The notes below the pieces were generated by a model, which was not told the DNA's origin, searched no databases, and saw only the letters and a list, made by a program, of their open reading frames with translations. A stretch of DNA of 64,000 nucleotides from Photobacterium sp. CCB-ST2H9 (GTDB lineage: Bacteria; Pseudomonadota; Gammaproteobacteria; Enterobacterales; Vibrionaceae), in the NCBI RefSeq assembly GCF_023151555.2, contig NZ_CP100425.1, forward strand, positions 1,364,001-1,428,000. The letters are read 5' to 3'. The translations under genes were made by a program, and so were the position numbers. Positions 24,514-33,512 of this stretch are shown here, in pieces. The number at the start of each line of letters is the position of its first letter. The stretch's first letter is position 1.

Positions 24514-25881
24514 ATGGAAGCACGAGCAGTAAAGACTGTGGCAGATGCCATGGCGATTGTCGAAGAGCGCGGTTTGAGTCACGTGAAAGTCGGACTGTTT
24601 GATATCGATGGCATCATGCGTGGCAAGTACATGTCCAAAGCCAAATTTTTCTCGTCCCTTGAAAGAGGGTTTTCATTCTGCGACGTAGTATTGGGCTGGG
24701 ATGTTAAAGATCAGCTTTACGACAACACCCGTTTTACCGGATGGCATACGGGATACCCGGATGCCCCGGTCCGCATTTTGCCTCATACCTGCCGCGATGT
24801 GGTGGATGAAGCCGGCATGCTGTTATTTATTGCTGAGTTTGCCGACAAGGCAGAAGCCGTCTGCCCGCGAGGGGTGTTACGCAAGGTGCTGACCAAAGCC
24901 GATGCGCTTGGTTATGACGTGCAGGCTGCCCTGGAGTATGAGTTTTTTCTGTTTCGTGAAACGCCCCATTCGGCCCGGGAAAAAGGCTTCCGCAATTTAC
25001 AAACCGTCACACCGGACTGGTTCGGGTACTCGATGATCCGCAATTCAGTTTACAGCGAGCTGTACCACGACATTCTGGGCATGGGACAGACCATGGATTT
25101 CCCCATCGAAGGTATTCATTCCGAAACCGGCCCCGGTGTGATTGAGGCGGCCATCGCTTTGGACCAGGCAGAAGCCGCGGCGGATAAGGCAGCACTGTTC
25201 AAAACCTATATGAAGGTACTGGCTCAGCGGCGGGATTTGCTGGCGACCTTTATGGCCAAATGGTCGATGGACTATCCCGGTCAGAGCGGGCACATGCATA
25301 TTTCTCTTCATCATAAAGGCGGGAATTCTGCGTTTTACGACACCAAAGCCAGGCATGGAATGAGTAAAATTCAGCGCCAGTTTCTGGCCGGTCAGCAGCG
25401 GCTGATGCCGGAATTTCTCTGCATGATTGCGCCAACCATCAACAGTTATACCCGAATGGTGCCCGGCTTCTGGGCGCCGACCCATGCCACCTGGGGAATT
25501 GAGAACAGGACCACGGCTTTACGGGTGATTCCGGGATCGGAAAAGACACAACGGATCGAGTATCGTTTGGGCGCAGCAGATGCGAATCCCTATCTGGCCC
25601 TGGCAGCCGCGATTGGTTCCGGTCTGTGCGGCATTATCAATGAATGGGAACCGCTCGAAGCGGTCACGGGGAATGCTTACGACCAAGCTCAACCTGCTGA
25701 ACTGGCATTACCCGCGACGCTTTGGGAAGCGGCGCAGCGATTCAAAGCTTCAGATGCCGCACGTACGCTGTTTGGGGATGCCTTTGTGGAGCACTTTGCT
25801 GCCAGCCGTGAGTGGGAAGAACGTGAGTTCAGAAAGCAGGTCACCGACTGGGAACTGAGCCGGTACTTTGAAATTATCTGA
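24514..25881 (+). CDS. glutamine synthetase family protein (gamma-glutamyl-amine synthetase type)
   Basis: A 455-residue ATP-dependent ligase of the glutamine synthetase superfamily. It shows the family blocks HVKVGLFDIDGIMRGKYM, the metal-binding ALEYEFFLFRE, SETGPGVIEAAIALDQAEAA, the HMHISL strand and RIEYRLGAADANPYLALAA. The sequence is of the PuuA/type III-like branch rather than GlnA: no adenylylation tyrosine region was recognised. Family members join glutamate to putrescine or other amines as the first catabolic step. GAGG six bases upstream supports the ATG at 24514. Together with the aldehyde dehydrogenase just before it, this suggests breakdown of an amine through a gamma-glutamylated intermediate; the amine is not known. 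Confidence 0.85.
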   Translation: MEARAVKTVADAMAIVEERGLSHVKVGLFDIDGIMRGKYMSKAKFFSSLERGFSFCDVVLGWDVKDQLYDNTRFTGWHTGYPDAPVRILPHTCRDVVDEAGMLLFIAEFADKAEAVCPRGVLRKVLTKADALGYDVQAALEYEFFLFRETPHSAREKGFRNLQTVTPDWFGYSMIRNSVYSELYHDILGMGQTMDFPIEGIHSETGPGVIEAAIALDQAEAAADKAALFKTYMKVLAQRRDLLATFMAKWSMDYPGQSGHMHISLHHKGGNSAFYDTKARHGMSKIQRQFLAGQQRLMPEFLCMIAPTINSYTRMVPGFWAPTHATWGIENRTTALRVIPGSEKTQRIEYRLGAADANPYLALAAAIGSGLCGIINEWEPLEAVTGNAYDQAQPAELALPATLWEAAQRFKASDAARTLFGDAFVEHFAASREWEEREFRKQVTDWELSRYFEII

Positions 25882-25916
25882 GCATGGACTGAACATAGAC
25901 CGGGCATGAACAGACA

Positions 25917-25939
25917 GAGGCTCTCTGCCAGAGAGCCTC
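25917..25939. terminator. convergent hairpin terminator
   Basis: A perfect 10-bp stem (GAGGCTCTCT with AGAGAGCCTC, loop GCC) lies between the glutamine-synthetase-like gene and the convergent MFS gene. A strong stem without a T-run. Confidence 0.6.
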
Positions 25940-25945
25940 AGGAAA

Positions 25946-27148
25946 TTATGCCGTAACGGACTGTGATTTGACTTCAGGGCGAAGGAAGCGGGAACACAAC
26001 AGGGCAATCAGAAAGACGGCCAGTCCGGCACTGATGGTGACTGCAAATCCGGCATGAATGCCGTATGCATCGATCATCCAGCCAACCACGGCAGCGCCGG
26101 CAGCAATGCCAATTCCCAGTCCGGTAATCATCCAGGTAAATCCTTCTGTCAGCTGATTTTCAGGGACAATTCTCTCCACGAGCCCCATGGTGATGATCAT
26201 GGTAGGCGCAAAGAAAACACCAGCAATAAAGACAGACATCGCCAGGGTGGTGGTGCCGGTCACCAGCATCAGCGGAAGGGTCGTCAGTGCAGTGGCCAGA
26301 GCGGCAAGCAGCAGTTGCTTCCTTAATTCGAGCTGGAGTTTCAGGGTGCCAAAGAGCAGACCGGAAAGGCACGAACCAGCAGCATAGGCTGACAGGACGT
26401 AGCTGGCGGCGACAGGTTCACCCTGTTGTTCGGCAAATGCGACACTGATGACGTCAACCGTACCGACAATGGTTCCCAGGGCCAGCAGTGTCAGCATCAG
26501 CATTTTCATGGGGAGCGGTTTCAGCGCGGAATCCCGACGGTCATCTGTCATGACCTGAACGGGCGGCTCTGTCTGGGTTTGTCGTACGAAGAGTGTCACT
26601 CCGATCCCCAACAATACTGCGGCAGTGAATGGTCCGGCTTCGGGAGCCACGGAAACGCACAGTCCGACGGCGAGAGGCGGGCCGATGATAAAACAGACTT
26701 CATCCATGACAGATTCAAATGAGTACGCCGTATGAAGTCTTTCGTCCCCTTTGTAAATTGCTGTCCAGCGTGCACGAATCATGGCAGGCATGCTGGGCAT
26801 AAATCCCGCCAGTGCCGAAAACAGGAAATAGCTCCAGATTGGTCCCTCATACCGAATGCAGACAAGCAGCAGGATCATGGCGATCACACTCAGTCCTGCC
26901 GCATAGGGCAGTATTTTACGTTGTCCGTATCGGTCTACGGCCCGGGAGATCTGAGGCGCGACAATGGCCATTGTGAGCGTAAATGTGGCAGCAACCGCGC
27001 CCGCCAGCCAGTAAGAGCCGGAAAGTTGAGACAGCATCGTGATGATGCCAATCCCGGCCATAGAGGTCGGCATCCGGGCGATCAGCCCGGGCAATGTAAA
27101 CGCCAGTGTGCCGGGCGTACTGAATAATGATTGATAGGGGTTCGCCAT
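25946..27148 (-). CDS. MFS transporter
   Basis: A 400-residue major facilitator superfamily permease with twelve predicted transmembrane helices. The loop between helices 2 and 3 has the motif ISRAVDRYGQRKILPYAA, a variant of the MFS signature. The family resemblance is to drug/metabolite exporters, but the substrate is not clear. The ATG at 27148 is preferred: GGAG lies upstream inside a longer frame that starts at 27160. It is divergent from a TetR gene over a shared palindromic operator, the usual layout for an inducible efflux pump. Confidence 0.88.
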   Translation of the reverse strand: MANPYQSLFSTPGTLAFTLPGLIARMPTSMAGIGIITMLSQLSGSYWLAGAVAATFTLTMAIVAPQISRAVDRYGQRKILPYAAGLSVIAMILLLVCIRYEGPIWSYFLFSALAGFMPSMPAMIRARWTAIYKGDERLHTAYSFESVMDEVCFIIGPPLAVGLCVSVAPEAGPFTAAVLLGIGVTLFVRQTQTEPPVQVMTDDRRDSALKPLPMKMLMLTLLALGTIVGTVDVISVAFAEQQGEPVAASYVLSAYAAGSCLSGLLFGTLKLQLELRKQLLLAALATALTTLPLMLVTGTTTLAMSVFIAGVFFAPTMIITMGLVERIVPENQLTEGFTWMITGLGIGIAAGAAVVGWMIDAYGIHAGFAVTISAGLAVFLIALLCSRFLRPEVKSQSVTA

Positions 27149-27201
27149 GAAGATCTCCATCGAAAGAAATTACGATTGCTGAAACGAATATGCCATCTCT
27201 G

Positions 27202-27216
27202 CATACGGGGCGTATG
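27202..27216. promoter_or_regulatory. possible secondary TetR site
   Basis: CATACG-GGG-CGTATG is a short inverted repeat whose CATAC/GTATG core also occurs in the main palindrome 9 bp away. It lies on the MFS side, so it may be a second repressor contact. Confidence 0.4.
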
Positions 27217-27224
27217 TGAATCTA

Positions 27225-27249
27225 ATTGACATACATGATGTATGTCAAT
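27225..27249. promoter_or_regulatory. perfect palindromic operator of the MFS/TetR divergent pair
   Basis: A 25-bp palindrome with 12-bp perfect arms (ATTGACATACAT) around a single central G. Each arm contains TTGACA, which can serve as the -35 box of the promoter leaving in that direction: toward tetR, TATAAA follows at 27250-27255 with an 18-bp spacer; toward the MFS gene, a TAGATT is similarly placed. Repressor binding here would shut both promoters. Confidence 0.85.
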
Positions 27250-27285
27250 TATAAAATGCAATCAGTTTGATATTTGAGGTAAGCC

Positions 27286-27879
27286 ATGGCACGGCAATCG
27301 AGAAATGAAATGATGGAACAAACCCGGCTCAGCCTGATTGAGGTGGCCCGGAAGCAGTTTGGCAGTGCGGGATTTGCCGATACGGTGATGGATGAACTGA
27401 CAGGGGAAGCCGGACTGACACGGGGAGCGCTCTATCATCATTTTGGCAGCAAGAAAGGGCTGTTTCTGGCTGTCTATCAGCAGGTTGATCGGGATATGGA
27501 TGAACGGCTGAGAGCCGTTGTATTGAGTGCACCGGATGACTGGTCGGCACTGACAGGTCGCTGTCAGGCTTATCTGAAAATGGCCACTGAACCGGACATT
27601 CAGCGGATCATCCTGCGTGATGCGACGTCTGTGCTCGACAGCGAAGTCATTCAGGCTGTCCAGCTGAACTGTGTGACTGCACTGGCGACTTTACTGAAAA
27701 AGCTGATGGAAGCACAAATGGTGTCGGAAACCTCACCGGTAATGCTTGCCCGGATGCTCAATGGCGCACTGACGGATGCAGCTTTATCGATCGCAAGAAG
27801 CAAAGATACGGCCAGTGCTCTGGCAGAGGCATCAGAGACACTGGATGTGCTGCTCACCGGCTTACGGGTTCACCCCTGA
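27286..27879 (+). CDS. TetR-family repressor of the divergent MFS gene
   Basis: A 197-residue TetR regulator. The N-terminal helix-turn-helix covers about residues 12-55 (QFGSAGFADTVMDELTGEAG then LTRGALYHHFGSKKGLF). The C-terminal ligand domain has no recognisable specificity. GAGGTAAGCC precedes the ATG. The gene lies across the 25-bp palindrome from the MFS permease, so it very probably represses that gene and itself, relieved by a pump substrate. Confidence 0.92.
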   Translation: MARQSRNEMMEQTRLSLIEVARKQFGSAGFADTVMDELTGEAGLTRGALYHHFGSKKGLFLAVYQQVDRDMDERLRAVVLSAPDDWSALTGRCQAYLKMATEPDIQRIILRDATSVLDSEVIQAVQLNCVTALATLLKKLMEAQMVSETSPVMLARMLNGALTDAALSIARSKDTASALAEASETLDVLLTGLRVHP

Positions 27880-28140
27880 TGCAGCAGGCTGGTAGTGGGT
27901 CATGATGTTTCCGTTGATTCCGTTGAGATGATGCTTTCGTTGAAAAACAATGCAAGGTAAATATTCAGTTTGAGGACAACCTCTCATTGTGACGCTGTCA
28001 CTAATCGGTGTGGGAAATTCTGTCTTTTTCTGCATCTGAAACATGGATGAAATCAGGTAAATACCAAAGGCAGACTTTGATTCGCGGGTCAGTTCGACTA
28101 GTATGAGGCGGTGCATCGGTCGGAGGGACGAAACAAGGTT

Positions 28141-28752
28141 ATGTCACGTATTCGAGAAAAAAATCAGGAAGTTATTATCAAGTTTGCCGGACGCCTGTTC
28201 GCTGAGCAGGGCTTTGCGGCAACCAAGGTTGCGGATATCGCCAAACTGGCTGAAGTACCGAAGCCCAATGTGTATTACTACTTCAAGACCAAAGAAAACT
28301 TATATCGCGCGGTCCTGGAAAGTGTGACCCAACCTTTACTGGAAGCCTCGAAGCCGATCGAGGACCTGGATGATCCGGCGCAGGCGCTGACATCTTACAT
28401 TCATACCAAACTCCGGATTTCCCGTGACCATCCTTTTGCATCGAAAGTGTTTGCCAACGAAGTGATGTCGGGCGCGCCGTTTTTGCCTGAGGATATCCGT
28501 GATGAGCTGCTGGCGCAGTCCAGAATGATTATTGCCAAACTGGAACGCTGGATTGAAAAGGGTGTGATGGCCCGGGTTTCTCCACAGCACCTGATGTTCA
28601 CCATCTGGGCTTCCACGCAGACCTATGCGGATTTCAGCTGGCAGATTTGTAATGTGCTTGAGAAGGAAGCGCTGGACGATCAGGATTTTGCAGACGCTGC
28701 AGCGTTTCTGACTCAGTTGGTGATTCAGGGCTGTCAGATCAAATCCGCCTGA
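28141..28752 (+). CDS. TetR-family regulator, RutR-like
   Basis: A 203-residue TetR regulator with the RutR (YcdC-type) C-terminal domain. The N-terminal helix-turn-helix ends in VPKPNVYYYFKTKENLYRAV, and the C-terminal half aligns from memory with E. coli RutR through SRDHPFASKVFANEVMSGAPFL and SPQHLMFTIWASTQTYADFS. RutR binds uracil or thymine and controls pyrimidine and purine breakdown; ligand here is an inference. An in-frame GTG at 28111 would add ten residues; I prefer the ATG at 28141 by family N-terminus. It stands at the edge of the purine island, convergent with the 8-oxoguanine deaminase gene. Confidence 0.85.
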   Translation: MSRIREKNQEVIIKFAGRLFAEQGFAATKVADIAKLAEVPKPNVYYYFKTKENLYRAVLESVTQPLLEASKPIEDLDDPAQALTSYIHTKLRISRDHPFASKVFANEVMSGAPFLPEDIRDELLAQSRMIIAKLERWIEKGVMARVSPQHLMFTIWASTQTYADFSWQICNVLEKEALDDQDFADAAAFLTQLVIQGCQIKSA

Positions 28753-28770
28753 GGAAGGTTGAGCTGATTC

Positions 28771-28815
28771 AATAAAAAAGCGCTTCCGCCCAACGAGGTA
28801 AGAGCGAAAGCGCTT
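28771..28815 (-). terminator. intrinsic terminator of the 8-oxoguanine deaminase gene
   Basis: Arms AAGCGCTTCCGC and GCGAAAGCGCTT pair at 11 of 12 positions. On the minus strand the stem is followed by six T, so it terminates the deaminase gene; it also lies after the RutR-like gene. Confidence 0.8.
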
Positions 28816-28864
28816 GGGTTTTAATCCTGAACAGAATGTTGTGTTTCAGTTGCTCATTAATTCA

Positions 28865-30235
28865 TTAATGATGTTGCTGGAATCGAGCCACCAGTCGTTT
28901 GGCTGCTGCCTGATGCCGGTTCAGCAGTGCAGGTAAATCGACGCCGATAACCATGCCGTCATGGACTCGCCATTGACCTGCAACCATGACTCTGTCGGCC
29001 TGATGTGCACCACATAAGACCAGCGCGGCCAGCGGGTCATGGGCACCCGAGAAACGGATCTCGTCCAGACGGAACATCGCAATATCCGCCTGCTTGCCGA
29101 CAGCCAGAGTTCCGAAATCCTCCCGTCCCATTGCACGAGCCGAGCCCGAGGTTGCCCAGCGTAACGCATCAAAATGGGTGACATCGGCTGAACCGTAGCG
29201 CAGCCGCTGAATGTAAAGTCCCATCCGGATTTCGTTCACCAGATTCGAACCATCGTTTGATGCTGAACCGTCGACACCCAGACCGACTTTCACACCGGCT
29301 GCTTCCAGTTCTTTGTTCCGGCAAATCCCGGAGGCCAGCATCATGTTTGACGACGGGCAATGGCAGATCCCGACTTTGGCCTGACCCAGACGACGGATTT
29401 CTTCTTCATTGAAATGAATACCGTGCGCCAGCCAGGTCCGTTGATTCAGCCAGCCGGTCTCTTCGAGATAATCGACCGGGCGAAGGCCAAAACGCTCCAG
29501 ACAGAAGTTTTCTTCATCAATGGTTTCACACAGATGGGTGTGCACCATGACATTTTCCTGTTCAGCCAGCCGGGCCGTTTCCTTCATCAGATCTGTGGTG
29601 ACAGAGAACGGCGAACACGGGGCCAGCGCAATCTGCGTCATGGCACCGTCACCACGCTGGTGGTACTGACGAATCAGACGCAGACTGTCGTCCAGAATGG
29701 TCTCTTCGGTCTGAATGGTATGACGTGGCGGCAGGCCGCCCTCATCTTCGCCCAGGCTCATGGAACCCCGGGTGAAAATCGAGCGGATACCCAGTTTCCG
29801 TGCTGTTTCGACCTGAATATCAATGGCGTGTTCGAGTCCGTGCGGGATCAGATAGTGATGATCGGATGCAGTGGTGCAGCCGGACATCATGAGCTCAACC
29901 AGTGCCAGCTCTGTGGCAACCTGCATCATTTCTTCATCTAATCCTGCCCAGACCGGATACAGGGTTTTGAGCCAGTGGAACAGCTCTTTGTTCAGTGCAT
30001 CCGGATAGGCCCGGGTCAGGGTCTGGTAGAAATGATGGTGCGCATTGACCAGACCCGGTGTGATCACATGCTCGCTGGCATCAATGACCTGATCCGGAGT
30101 CTGGCTGGGTTGTGCACCGAGGGGAACCAGCTCAATGACCTGACTGCCCCGAATGACCACGCCACCGCGGGCATCCGTTTCAGTCTCTGAGCCTGTGTAA
30201 ATGGCTAAAGGGTTTTTCAGCCAAATGGTTTCCAT
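28865..30235 (-). CDS. 8-oxoguanine deaminase (amidohydrolase)
   Basis: A 456-residue zinc amidohydrolase of the cytosine/guanine deaminase group, best matching 8-oxoguanine deaminase, which converts 8-oxoguanine to urate and ammonia in the cytoplasm. Metal and catalytic motifs are visible: VNAHHHFYQT near residue 65, HTHLCET near 235, HGIHFNEEE near 270 and LGVDGSASNDG near 320. AAGGAAATCAAA precedes the ATG. It is apart from the guanine deaminase GuaD encoded later in the window. Its product would feed straight into the urate pathway encoded by puuD-uraH-uraD. It may share a transcript with the upstream purine permease, 100 bp away, though a hairpin lies between. Confidence 0.86.
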   Translation of the reverse strand: METIWLKNPLAIYTGSETETDARGGVVIRGSQVIELVPLGAQPSQTPDQVIDASEHVITPGLVNAHHHFYQTLTRAYPDALNKELFHWLKTLYPVWAGLDEEMMQVATELALVELMMSGCTTASDHHYLIPHGLEHAIDIQVETARKLGIRSIFTRGSMSLGEDEGGLPPRHTIQTEETILDDSLRLIRQYHQRGDGAMTQIALAPCSPFSVTTDLMKETARLAEQENVMVHTHLCETIDEENFCLERFGLRPVDYLEETGWLNQRTWLAHGIHFNEEEIRRLGQAKVGICHCPSSNMMLASGICRNKELEAAGVKVGLGVDGSASNDGSNLVNEIRMGLYIQRLRYGSADVTHFDALRWATSGSARAMGREDFGTLAVGKQADIAMFRLDEIRFSGAHDPLAALVLCGAHQADRVMVAGQWRVHDGMVIGVDLPALLNRHQAAAKRLVARFQQHH

Positions 30236-30287
30236 TTTGATTTCCTTAGCCTTCTCTGCCGTTTCCGAGGAGAAGGTCTGATGGGGT

Positions 30288-30309
30288 GGACCTGGTGTCA
30301 GCCAGGTCC
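30288..30309. terminator. hairpin between permease and deaminase genes
   Basis: A perfect 8-bp stem (GGACCTGG with CCAGGTCC, 6-nt loop) lies downstream of the permease gene on the minus strand. No T-run, so it may only attenuate or stabilise mRNA ends. Confidence 0.45.
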
Positions 30310-30343
30310 GGGGTTGATGAAAGTATTGGGATTTACTCTCTGT

Positions 30344-31738
30344 TCAGGATTGTTTGACGGTTTCTATGGCCTGCTTCTTTTCAGCGGACTCTGCATGCTG
30401 AATATGTGAATCGGCCAGGGCGTCTTCTTCTGTCTCTTCCTCGATTTTATCGCTCAGTGCAGATTCAGGCAGGATTTGGTTCAGCAGTACGGTAATGATG
30501 GTGCCTGTGGTGATACCGGAGTGGAACAGGCTCTGCAAATCATGCGGAAGATGCTGGATCAGACGAGGCTCAATGGTGACAGCAAGGCCAGATGCCAGAC
30601 CGACACAAATCACCAGGGCATTGCGTTTGGTATCTGCAGCTTTGATCAGCATACGGATACCGGCATAGGCAATCATGCCGAACATGATGAAGCCAACACC
30701 GCCCAGGACAGGTTTAGGAATGGTCACCGCCACAGCAGCCAGTTTCGGGAACAGACCGCCGAGAATCAGTAAAGCGCCTGTCGCTGCGACAACATAACGA
30801 CTGGCAACCCCTGTGATGCCGACAATACCGACGTTCTGGCTGAAAGATGCCAGTGGCATGGCCGTCAGGAATGACGCCAGTGTACTGCCCAGACCATCGC
30901 CCAGCAGGCCGCGTTTCAGGTCGGTACCCGACAGTTTGACTTTACAGTTGTTCGCCAGTGCCATGAAGTCGCCGGTCGCTTCTGCAATCACCACGATATA
31001 AACCAGACTCATACTGACAATCGCAGACAGGCTGAAGCTCATGCCGTATTCCATGATAGCCGGGCGGCCAATCCACTCTGCGCGCGCAATCTGGTTCAGA
31101 TCAACCATGCCCATTGATAGTGCAACCAGATAACCGCCTGCCAGACCGATGACAATGGCAGAAGCAGCGACGGCGCCACGGCAATAAATGGAGACAACAA
31201 TAACGATGGCTAATGAAATGAAGGCCAGAAACAGTTTTGGCATGGTGGCGAACTGTTCGCTGGAGGTTGGGGCATCACCGACCCAGTTCATGGCAACCGG
31301 CAGAATGGTCAGGCCAATCAGGGTCACGACGACGCCACTGACCACATTCGGGAACAGCTTGCGAATTTTATCCATGAAGAAGCTGGCGGCGACGACGACG
31401 AATGAGCCAACCAGTGCGGCACCCATGATCGCGCCCACGCCGCCGTTATTCCCGATGTTGATGGCGACGCCCAGGAAACCGAAGCTGGAGCCCATCACGA
31501 CAGGGAGACGGATGCCGACCGGGCCGACCCCGAGACATTGCACAATGGTCACAACGCCGGATGCCAGCAAGGCTGCGTTGATCAGGGTAACGATTTCATC
31601 AATGGGCAGGCCGATGGAACTGCCGACAATCAGGGGAACAGCAACAATCCCGCCGATGGAGGCAAGCATGTGCTGAATCGCGAGGAGCAGGGTAATGCTG
31701 TGTGGTGGTCTCTGGTTGAGCGTATAGAGAAGTTTCAT
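30344..31738 (-). CDS. NCS2 purine permease (urate/xanthine type)
   Basis: A 464-residue nucleobase:cation symporter-2 (NAT/NCS2) protein with 12-14 membrane segments. The NAT signature is clear as SQNVGIVGITGVASRYV, and helix 1 has LLLAIQHMLASIGGI. The QNxG form and context point to urate or xanthine uptake. GGAG precedes the ATG at 31738; a frame from 31759 adds seven residues without a site. The C-terminal tail is acidic and cytoplasmic. Neighbours are an 8-oxoguanine deaminase and a second, different purine permease. Confidence 0.9.
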   Translation of the reverse strand: MKLLYTLNQRPPHSITLLLAIQHMLASIGGIVAVPLIVGSSIGLPIDEIVTLINAALLASGVVTIVQCLGVGPVGIRLPVVMGSSFGFLGVAINIGNNGGVGAIMGAALVGSFVVVAASFFMDKIRKLFPNVVSGVVVTLIGLTILPVAMNWVGDAPTSSEQFATMPKLFLAFISLAIVIVVSIYCRGAVAASAIVIGLAGGYLVALSMGMVDLNQIARAEWIGRPAIMEYGMSFSLSAIVSMSLVYIVVIAEATGDFMALANNCKVKLSGTDLKRGLLGDGLGSTLASFLTAMPLASFSQNVGIVGITGVASRYVVAATGALLILGGLFPKLAAVAVTIPKPVLGGVGFIMFGMIAYAGIRMLIKAADTKRNALVICVGLASGLAVTIEPRLIQHLPHDLQSLFHSGITTGTIITVLLNQILPESALSDKIEEETEEDALADSHIQHAESAEKKQAIETVKQS

Positions 31739-31889
31739 CGTTATTTCTCCACAATTCATCCGATGAATTGGCTGCGTAGGGTTAATGTCGTGTTTACGTC
31801 TTTTGGTTTTTAAAGGGTGCAGGGACCTGCTCCTGTAGCGTTACAGAAGTGGTGTGCACCAAAATCATTGTTTATTTATGTTTTTAGAA

Positions 31890-33236
31890 TCAGAGATACA
31901 CCAGCTTGGCCACAAAGATTGCAGTCAGGATGTACATGCTGATGGAGACATCTTTGGTTCTGCCGGTCGCAACTTTCAGCACAGTGAAAGTGATAAAGCC
32001 CAGCGCGATACCATTTGCGATAGAAAATGTCAGCGGCATCATCAGTGCGGTGATTGCTGCGGGTGCTGCATCGGTGAAGTCATTCCATTTCACATGCTGC
32101 ATACTTCCCATCATGACAAAGGCCACGTAAATCAGCGCACCGGCGGTGGCATAAGAAGGGATCATACCCGCCAGAGGTGAGAAGAAAATTGCGGCAACAA
32201 ACAGCAGTCCGATCACTATAGCGGACAGGCCCGTTCGGCCGCCAGCAGCAACACCTGCGGCACTCTCGACGTAACTGGTGACCGGCGGACAACCGACACA
32301 GGCACCGGCCACACTGGCGATACTGTCAGCTTTCAGCGCCTTGCTCAGACCTTCGATTCTGCCGGTTTCCTTGTTTCTCAGATGAGCGCGTTCAGCCACA
32401 CCCATCAGGGTTCCCGCAGTATCAAACATGTTGACAAACAGGAAGGCCAGGATCACGCTGATCATTGAAATGTTCAGGGCACCGGTGATGTCCATTGCAA
32501 ACAGGGTTGGTGCAAGACTTGGCGGCATAGCAATCACACCGTTGTACTGAACCAGTCCCAGCATGAAACCAACCAGAGTGACACTGAACATCCCGATGAG
32601 CACGGCACCAAAGATATTGCGTTCACTCAGAACCGCGATAATCAGAAAGCAGATCGCAGCCAGTAATGCCTGTGGCTGGGTAAAGTCTCCCAGGCTGACC
32701 AGTGTGGCCGGATTGTCGACGATTATCCCTGCGGTTTTCAGACCAATCAGGCCCAGAAACAGACCGACACCGGCCGTCATGGCGAAACGAAGGCTTTCGG
32801 GAATACTGTCGATGATCCATTCGCGGACTTTATAGAAACTCATCGCGACGAAGAGTACACCGGAAATAAACACGGCCCCCAGGGCGACCTGCCAGCTGTA
32901 GCCCATTTCTCCCACCACGGTGAAAGAGAAAAAAGCGTTCAGACCCATACCCGGTGCCAGACCAACAGGCCAGTTGGCGAACAGGCCCATCAGCAGTGTA
33001 CCGATGGCAGCACCAATACAGGTGGCGACGAAGACAGCTTCAGCATCCATGCCTGAGGCCGACATGATTTGTGGGTTAACGAAAATGATGTAAGCCATGG
33101 TGGCAAAGGTTGTAATCCCACCGACGATCTCATTTCTCACGCTGGTGCCGTGAGCGCTGAGTTTAAACAGACGCTCTAACAATGAAGCTGAACCGGCTTC
33201 AGAACGGCTGAGCGTTTCTGTTTTCGAATTGTTCAT
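31890..33236 (-). CDS. AzgA-type NCS2 permease (guanine/hypoxanthine/adenine)
   Basis: A 448-residue purine permease of the AzgA-like branch of NCS2, like E. coli GhxP/GhxQ/AdeP. It starts with the family block GTSVRNEIVGGITTFATMAY and contains GMGLNAFFSFTVV, ILAFLFVNMFDTAGTLMGVA and CVGCPPVTSYVESAAGVAAG. About 13 membrane segments are predicted. It likely imports guanine or hypoxanthine with protons, supplying GuaD and xanthine dehydrogenase. AAGGAAG lies before the ATG. A TTGTATACAA palindrome 180 bp upstream is shared with the puuE promoter. Confidence 0.92.
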   Translation of the reverse strand: MNNSKTETLSRSEAGSASLLERLFKLSAHGTSVRNEIVGGITTFATMAYIIFVNPQIMSASGMDAEAVFVATCIGAAIGTLLMGLFANWPVGLAPGMGLNAFFSFTVVGEMGYSWQVALGAVFISGVLFVAMSFYKVREWIIDSIPESLRFAMTAGVGLFLGLIGLKTAGIIVDNPATLVSLGDFTQPQALLAAICFLIIAVLSERNIFGAVLIGMFSVTLVGFMLGLVQYNGVIAMPPSLAPTLFAMDITGALNISMISVILAFLFVNMFDTAGTLMGVAERAHLRNKETGRIEGLSKALKADSIASVAGACVGCPPVTSYVESAAGVAAGGRTGLSAIVIGLLFVAAIFFSPLAGMIPSYATAGALIYVAFVMMGSMQHVKWNDFTDAAPAAITALMMPLTFSIANGIALGFITFTVLKVATGRTKDVSISMYILTAIFVAKLVYL

Positions 33237-33416
33237 GACGACGCTTCCTTTTTGTGCCTGGACGTCTGTGTGCTGGCTATTATTGGTGTATCCAACTTCG
33301 CAGACGAATCAGGGCTTTCCCTCTATCTCCAGGCCGTCACTTGCTGAAATCCTTCCGGCCTGCTCGCTGCCGGAGACTGCATGGTTTCTGAAGTGATTAA
33401 TACTTAGCCTGCACTT

Positions 33417-33426
33417 TTGTATACAA
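33417..33426. promoter_or_regulatory. TTGTATACAA palindrome upstream of the AzgA-like permease
   Basis: A perfect 10-bp palindrome about 180 bp upstream of the permease start. The same core recurs over the puuE promoter at 34184-34195, which suggests one regulator for both units. Confidence 0.5.
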
Positions 33427-33512
33427 TCTTCAAACTCTCTTGCGTCACTCCCGAACCTGCATCTGACCTCAGGCCCGAGAGTAATTGGTTGCTACTTTTG
33501 CACGGTTTTGGA

